From positions 1 through 7,664 of the forward strand of contig JAIPFS010000063.1 of the NCBI GenBank assembly GCA_021736545.1: a stretch of 7,664 nt of DNA, read 5' to 3'. Positions 5,189 through 7,664 of this stretch are shown here, piece by piece. The first letter of the stretch is position 1, and each line of letters opens with the position of its first letter. This DNA comes from Spirochaetia bacterium. GTDB lineage: Bacteria; Spirochaetota; Spirochaetia; PWKH01. The notes below the pieces were generated by a model, which searched no databases, was not told the origin of the DNA, and saw only the letters and a program-made list of their open reading frames with translations. The translations under genes and the position numbers were made by a program.

Positions 5189-6121
5189 TTACCCTTTTAT
5201 ATTTTTAATAGAACCATAACTATACTGCTTAAGTTTACCTGTTGAGTCTCTGCGGGAAATAGTTTTTCTTATTTCAGAGTTTGTAGGAAAAGGGACATCA
5301 GCATCCTTACACCATTTTTTCAATTCACTTTTTAGTTTTTGGATACTCTTGCACCGATTATAATGTTTATCCCCACTCCGTTTTATTAAACCGTTTTGTT
5401 CAGCTACTGTAACCCAGGAAGTATCAGTTGTATTTTCTTTTTCAATATTGCTTAAAAATAATGCTTCCAATTTATCAAAGTATGCCTTTGCTGTTTGGTT
5501 ATTATATTTAGCTGAAATAATGCCTAGAAGTATGTCTATTATGGGATTGATGATATGAGTAAAGAAACTATCCCAGCCATGTATTGTTTTAATATGGCTT
5601 ATTATCTTGGATAAAGTCCTTTTGGGGCACTTAAAGAATGGAGCAATTGCGTCAATTGCTAAATCTGATAGTATTTTTAACTCAGCGTTAATAGGAGCAT
5701 ATTGATATTGTGTAAGATTAACACATGATTTTCTTTTTCCTTCTATGGTAATGAGATCCATTACAAATTCATTTTCTGGTTTAACGCTAACTCCTGGTCG
5801 ATAATATGGTTCTTCAAACAGGCCACCAAGATAAATTGTCTCTGGGAGATGAATTCTATTGTACAGATTTTTGATTTGTTCTTCAGATAATCCTGTAGTA
5901 TCAACAGTAATCTGGGACTTATTTAATATCTGATTTCTTGCTTTCTGTCTTATATAGTTTATAACTGATTCAGCCTCGGAAACAACATACTCACCCATAG
6001 AATTCTTTATCTGAATGAAATAAATATCTTGGAGCTTATAGAATTGCCTAATCATTTCAACTATTTTTTGGGGTGGTAATTCACTTAGTCTATCACGAAT
6101 AGATTCTTCGATTGAACTCAT
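5189..6121 (-). CDS. Unrecognised 310-residue accessory protein downstream of int
   Basis: I do not recognise this protein. It has no signal peptide and no clear membrane segment, although residues 190-204 (INPIIDILLGIISAK) are a hydrophobic helix. It seems mostly helical: residues 1-66 are helical with a KIVEMIRQFYKLQDIYFIQI stretch, 70-140 are mixed, 142-225 are helical, and a basic C-terminal part (231-310) begins with TSWVTVAEQNGLIKRSG and continues through a Lys-rich helix and ISRRDSTGKLK. That end could bind nucleic acid. The start ATG has GAGGAAG six bases upstream, and the gene begins 44 bases after the int stop, so it is probably cotranscribed with int. It is AT-rich: a hand count gives 17/60 G+C at 5461-5520, against 30/60 at 781-840 in the helicase. 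An integrase-linked cargo role such as immunity or phage exclusion is speculation from position. Confidence 0.8.
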   Translation of the reverse strand: MSSIEESIRDRLSELPPQKIVEMIRQFYKLQDIYFIQIKNSMGEYVVSEAESVINYIRQKARNQILNKSQITVDTTGLSEEQIKNLYNRIHLPETIYLGGLFEEPYYRPGVSVKPENEFVMDLITIEGKRKSCVNLTQYQYAPINAELKILSDLAIDAIAPFFKCPKRTLSKIISHIKTIHGWDSFFTHIINPIIDILLGIISAKYNNQTAKAYFDKLEALFLSNIEKENTTDTSWVTVAEQNGLIKRSGDKHYNRCKSIQKLKSELKKWCKDADVPFPTNSEIRKTISRRDSTGKLKQYSYGSIKNIKG

Positions 6122-6165
6122 AAATTTCTTCCTCTTATAATTTAATAATTTTCATTCAGAGTACA

Positions 6166-7404
6166 TTATTGTGCTTTATTTGATGAATGAAAATCAATGA
6201 TTTTCTCGGATATCTTCCCAGCTTCCAGAAGTTGTTCGCGTGTGTCATGAGTATATGCATCAGACATGGCTGATGACTGATGCCCCACGATTCCTCTTAA
6301 GACATTTTCTGCTACTTTGCCGCGCATAAATGTCACATAGTAGTGTCTAAGTGAGTGAAAGTTTATGTTCCTTTTCTTCCGGTCTTCATTACTTATACCG
6401 ATGGTTCTCATAGCTTGGTAGAATTGATCCCGAATATAACTTGATGCAATGGGATTCGTTTTCGAAGTAGAACTCCAGAATATCAAACTATTACCATAGG
6501 GGTTTAACTCTTCCAATGCCAACAAACCCTCACATATCCAAAGGGGTGCAGGTACCTGTCGTTCTCGTTTTCCCTTAGTAGTCTTCAGCCCTGAATATAC
6601 TGCTACTGCCTGACTCACTGTAATGAGACCTTGCTCTTCATTGATCAACGAGACAGCATTTTTCTGCAATCCCCTGATTTCACCTTGGCGCATTCCAGTA
6701 AAAGCTGATAATGCAGTTGCTAAATATACTCGGTTGTCAAAGGTATCATTGATTGCATTGTCCCTCATCCAAAATATAAGGTCCCTCAATTCCGTATCAG
6801 TCAATATTCCCCGTTCCTTAGGGCGATTTGTAAGAGATTCCACCCCATCCATGGGGTTTATTGATATGATATGCAGTCGCTTTGCTTCTTTTAGGGGAAC
6901 TGACATTGCCTGAAGTACCCTACTGATGGTCGCATTAGTGAGTAACCCATCATCAATTAAGGCATTTACAACATTTTCAATATGAGATGTCTTGATTTCA
7001 GAGAGTTTAAGGTGATTCGGCAATTGGGGTACTGCATTCTTTTTGAAGGTACCGCCCATACTTTTCGCATAATCCTTCCCAATAGAGTTGGGATTCTTTT
7101 TGTTGCGCCTACGGATATAGTCTGAAGTATCGAAGTCCCAAAATTTAATAACGTAATCAACAAAGAGCGGGTCGTTATTATCTAAGGTTATCAATCCGGC
7201 ATCTAAGGCACGTTGGACAATGATTGATGCTTCATGTCTGCGGGTTATGGGGGTATGGTCCCTGATACCAAGCTTCCTCCGTAGCATCTCGACACTCTTG
7301 GTAATAGTCTTCCCGTCATCTCGGATGTCAGGAAAAAATGCATACCAAAAGCTTCTGTTGGATTTTTTCTTCTTGCACAGGTAGAAGTATGAGGTGTTTT
7401 TCAT
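6166..7404 (-). CDS. int: Tyrosine-type site-specific integrase
   Basis: This enzyme joins and excises the element at its attachment sites by a covalent 3'-phosphotyrosine intermediate. From ATG 7404 it has 412 residues, a normal phage integrase length. Its N-terminal part (SYFYLCKKKKSNRSFWYAFF) is an arm-binding-like domain, followed by a core-binding domain (about residues 80-190) and the catalytic domain. Catalytic residues are all visible: Arg239 in FTGMRQGE, Lys274 in GLKTTKGK, His350 and Arg353 in FHSLRHYY, His375 in VGHQSS, and Tyr384 in DAYTHD. The frame stays open to a TTG at 7494, but ATG 7404 is preferred: it has AAGGAG upstream (spacing about 11, a little long) and begins where such proteins usually begin. 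It reads away from the tRNA, with 121 bases between them, the classic arrangement for tRNA-integrating elements. Confidence 0.95.
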   Translation of the reverse strand: MKNTSYFYLCKKKKSNRSFWYAFFPDIRDDGKTITKSVEMLRRKLGIRDHTPITRRHEASIIVQRALDAGLITLDNNDPLFVDYVIKFWDFDTSDYIRRRNKKNPNSIGKDYAKSMGGTFKKNAVPQLPNHLKLSEIKTSHIENVVNALIDDGLLTNATISRVLQAMSVPLKEAKRLHIISINPMDGVESLTNRPKERGILTDTELRDLIFWMRDNAINDTFDNRVYLATALSAFTGMRQGEIRGLQKNAVSLINEEQGLITVSQAVAVYSGLKTTKGKRERQVPAPLWICEGLLALEELNPYGNSLIFWSSTSKTNPIASSYIRDQFYQAMRTIGISNEDRKKRNINFHSLRHYYVTFMRGKVAENVLRGIVGHQSSAMSDAYTHDTREQLLEAGKISEKIIDFHSSNKAQ

Positions 7405-7525
7405 CGGCTTTGTTTCTCCTTTTTGTAAAGAAGTCACTTGCCTTTTCACTTGACCCGATCGATCATGGAGGTTATCGGACAAAAAATAAGGCAACTAACT
7501 TGTTCATTACAAATAAGTTACCTGA
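7405..7525. promoter_or_regulatory. Leader between int and tRNA-Val with inverted and direct repeats
   Basis: TAACTT (7496-7501) and AAGTTA (7515-7520) form a 6-bp inverted repeat over a 13-base centre, only six bases from the tRNA end. TCACTTG is repeated at 7434-7440 and 7446-7452 with a 12-base period. These are plausible integrase core- or arm-binding sites, or a terminator-like fold behind the tRNA. I see no convincing promoter for int; read-through from the tRNA promoter is possible. Confidence 0.4.
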
Positions 7526-7560
7526 TGGGCAGTAGCAGATTTGAACTGCTGACTTCTACC
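7526..7560. other. Likely attachment site (3' part of tRNA-Val)
   Basis: Elements whose int lies just downstream of an intact tRNA normally recombine in the 3' half of that tRNA, leaving a repeat of this half at the far end. The core should therefore lie within the T-arm, variable loop and acceptor part at 7526-7560. No second copy is found in this window (the best chance match is 8 bases, GGGCAGTT near 1172), so the other end lies beyond position 1. Confidence 0.6.
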
Positions 7561-7597
7561 GTGTGAAGGTAGCACTCTCCCGCTGAGTTAACCGCCC
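7526..7597 (-). tRNA. tRNA-Val, anticodon CAC
   Basis: This is a complete 72-base cloverleaf. The acceptor stem GGGCGGT/ACTGCCC has one G-T pair, the D stem is ACTC/GAGT, the anticodon stem CTACC/GGTAG has loop TTCACAC (anticodon CAC, reading GTG codons), the variable loop is AAGTC, and the T stem AGCAG/CTGCT has loop TTCAAAT. The discriminator base is A and no CCA is encoded. It marks the chromosome-element junction. The 67 bases upstream (7598-7664) show no clear promoter boxes. Confidence 0.96.
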
Positions 7598-7664
7598 GGA
7601 TACAGACTGCACTGCACCTGATAAAACTGTCAGATATAAGAGCATCTGTTAATTATGATTATAT

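Noticed and set aside
6623..6913. Plus-strand frame of 96 codons inside int.
   Set aside because: It is antisense to the core- and catalytic-domain coding region of the integrase and resembles no family.
7405..7494. Upstream extension of int to a TTG at 7494 (442 residues).
   Set aside because: The extra 30 residues are unlike integrase N-termini, no ribosome binding site precedes the TTG, and ATG 7404 has an AAGGAG and a typical beginning.

Overview
The window is one end of an integrated temperate phage, phage satellite or similar mobile element, sitting against a chromosomal tRNA-Val gene. Every intact gene is on the minus strand, so the element reads from right (7597) to left (1). The host cannot be named firmly. 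Shine-Dalgarno sites of the AGGAG type and modest GC content fit a Gram-positive (Firmicute) or a spirochaete. The tRNA-Val, which begins GGGCG and has no encoded CCA, reminds me slightly more of a spirochaete, but this is only a weak hint. The replication genes are of the Firmicute-type phage module.

Layout from right to left. At 7598-7664 is chromosomal flank. At 7526-7597 is a complete tRNA-Val(CAC) whose 3' part is the likely attachment core. At 6166-7404 is a tyrosine integrase with all catalytic residues, 121 bases from the tRNA. At 5189-6121 is a 310-residue protein I do not recognise, AT-rich and probably cotranscribed with int. At 4286-5188 there is no intact gene: this stretch holds a plus-strand terminator, a decayed IS200/IS605-type tnpA transposase, a repeat-rich regulatory block and a good minus-strand promoter. 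At 4064-4285 is a small excisionase/AlpA-like helix-turn-helix protein driven by that promoter. After a 313-base gap come tightly packed replication genes: a stand-alone KilAC antirepressor-type protein (3334-3750), a DUF3102-like basic coiled-coil protein (2595-3365), a phage replisome organiser (1771-2580) with a candidate replication origin inside it, and a DnaB-type helicase (554-1771). Then follow a small helix-turn-helix protein (50-547) and the start of a terminase-small-subunit-like protein running off the left edge (1-137).

How it would work: the integrase recombines the element into and out of tRNA-Val, and the small helix-turn-helix protein probably sets direction or controls transcription. 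The replisome organiser would bind iterons inside its own gene and recruit the DnaB-type helicase. The last two genes suggest DNA recognition or packaging. No CI-type repressor, Cro, primase or SSB is visible; the place where a repressor would normally lie holds the decayed insertion sequence. A terS-like gene directly behind the helicase makes a compact satellite (PICI-like) worth testing against an ordinary or defective prophage. The left end of the element lies outside the window.
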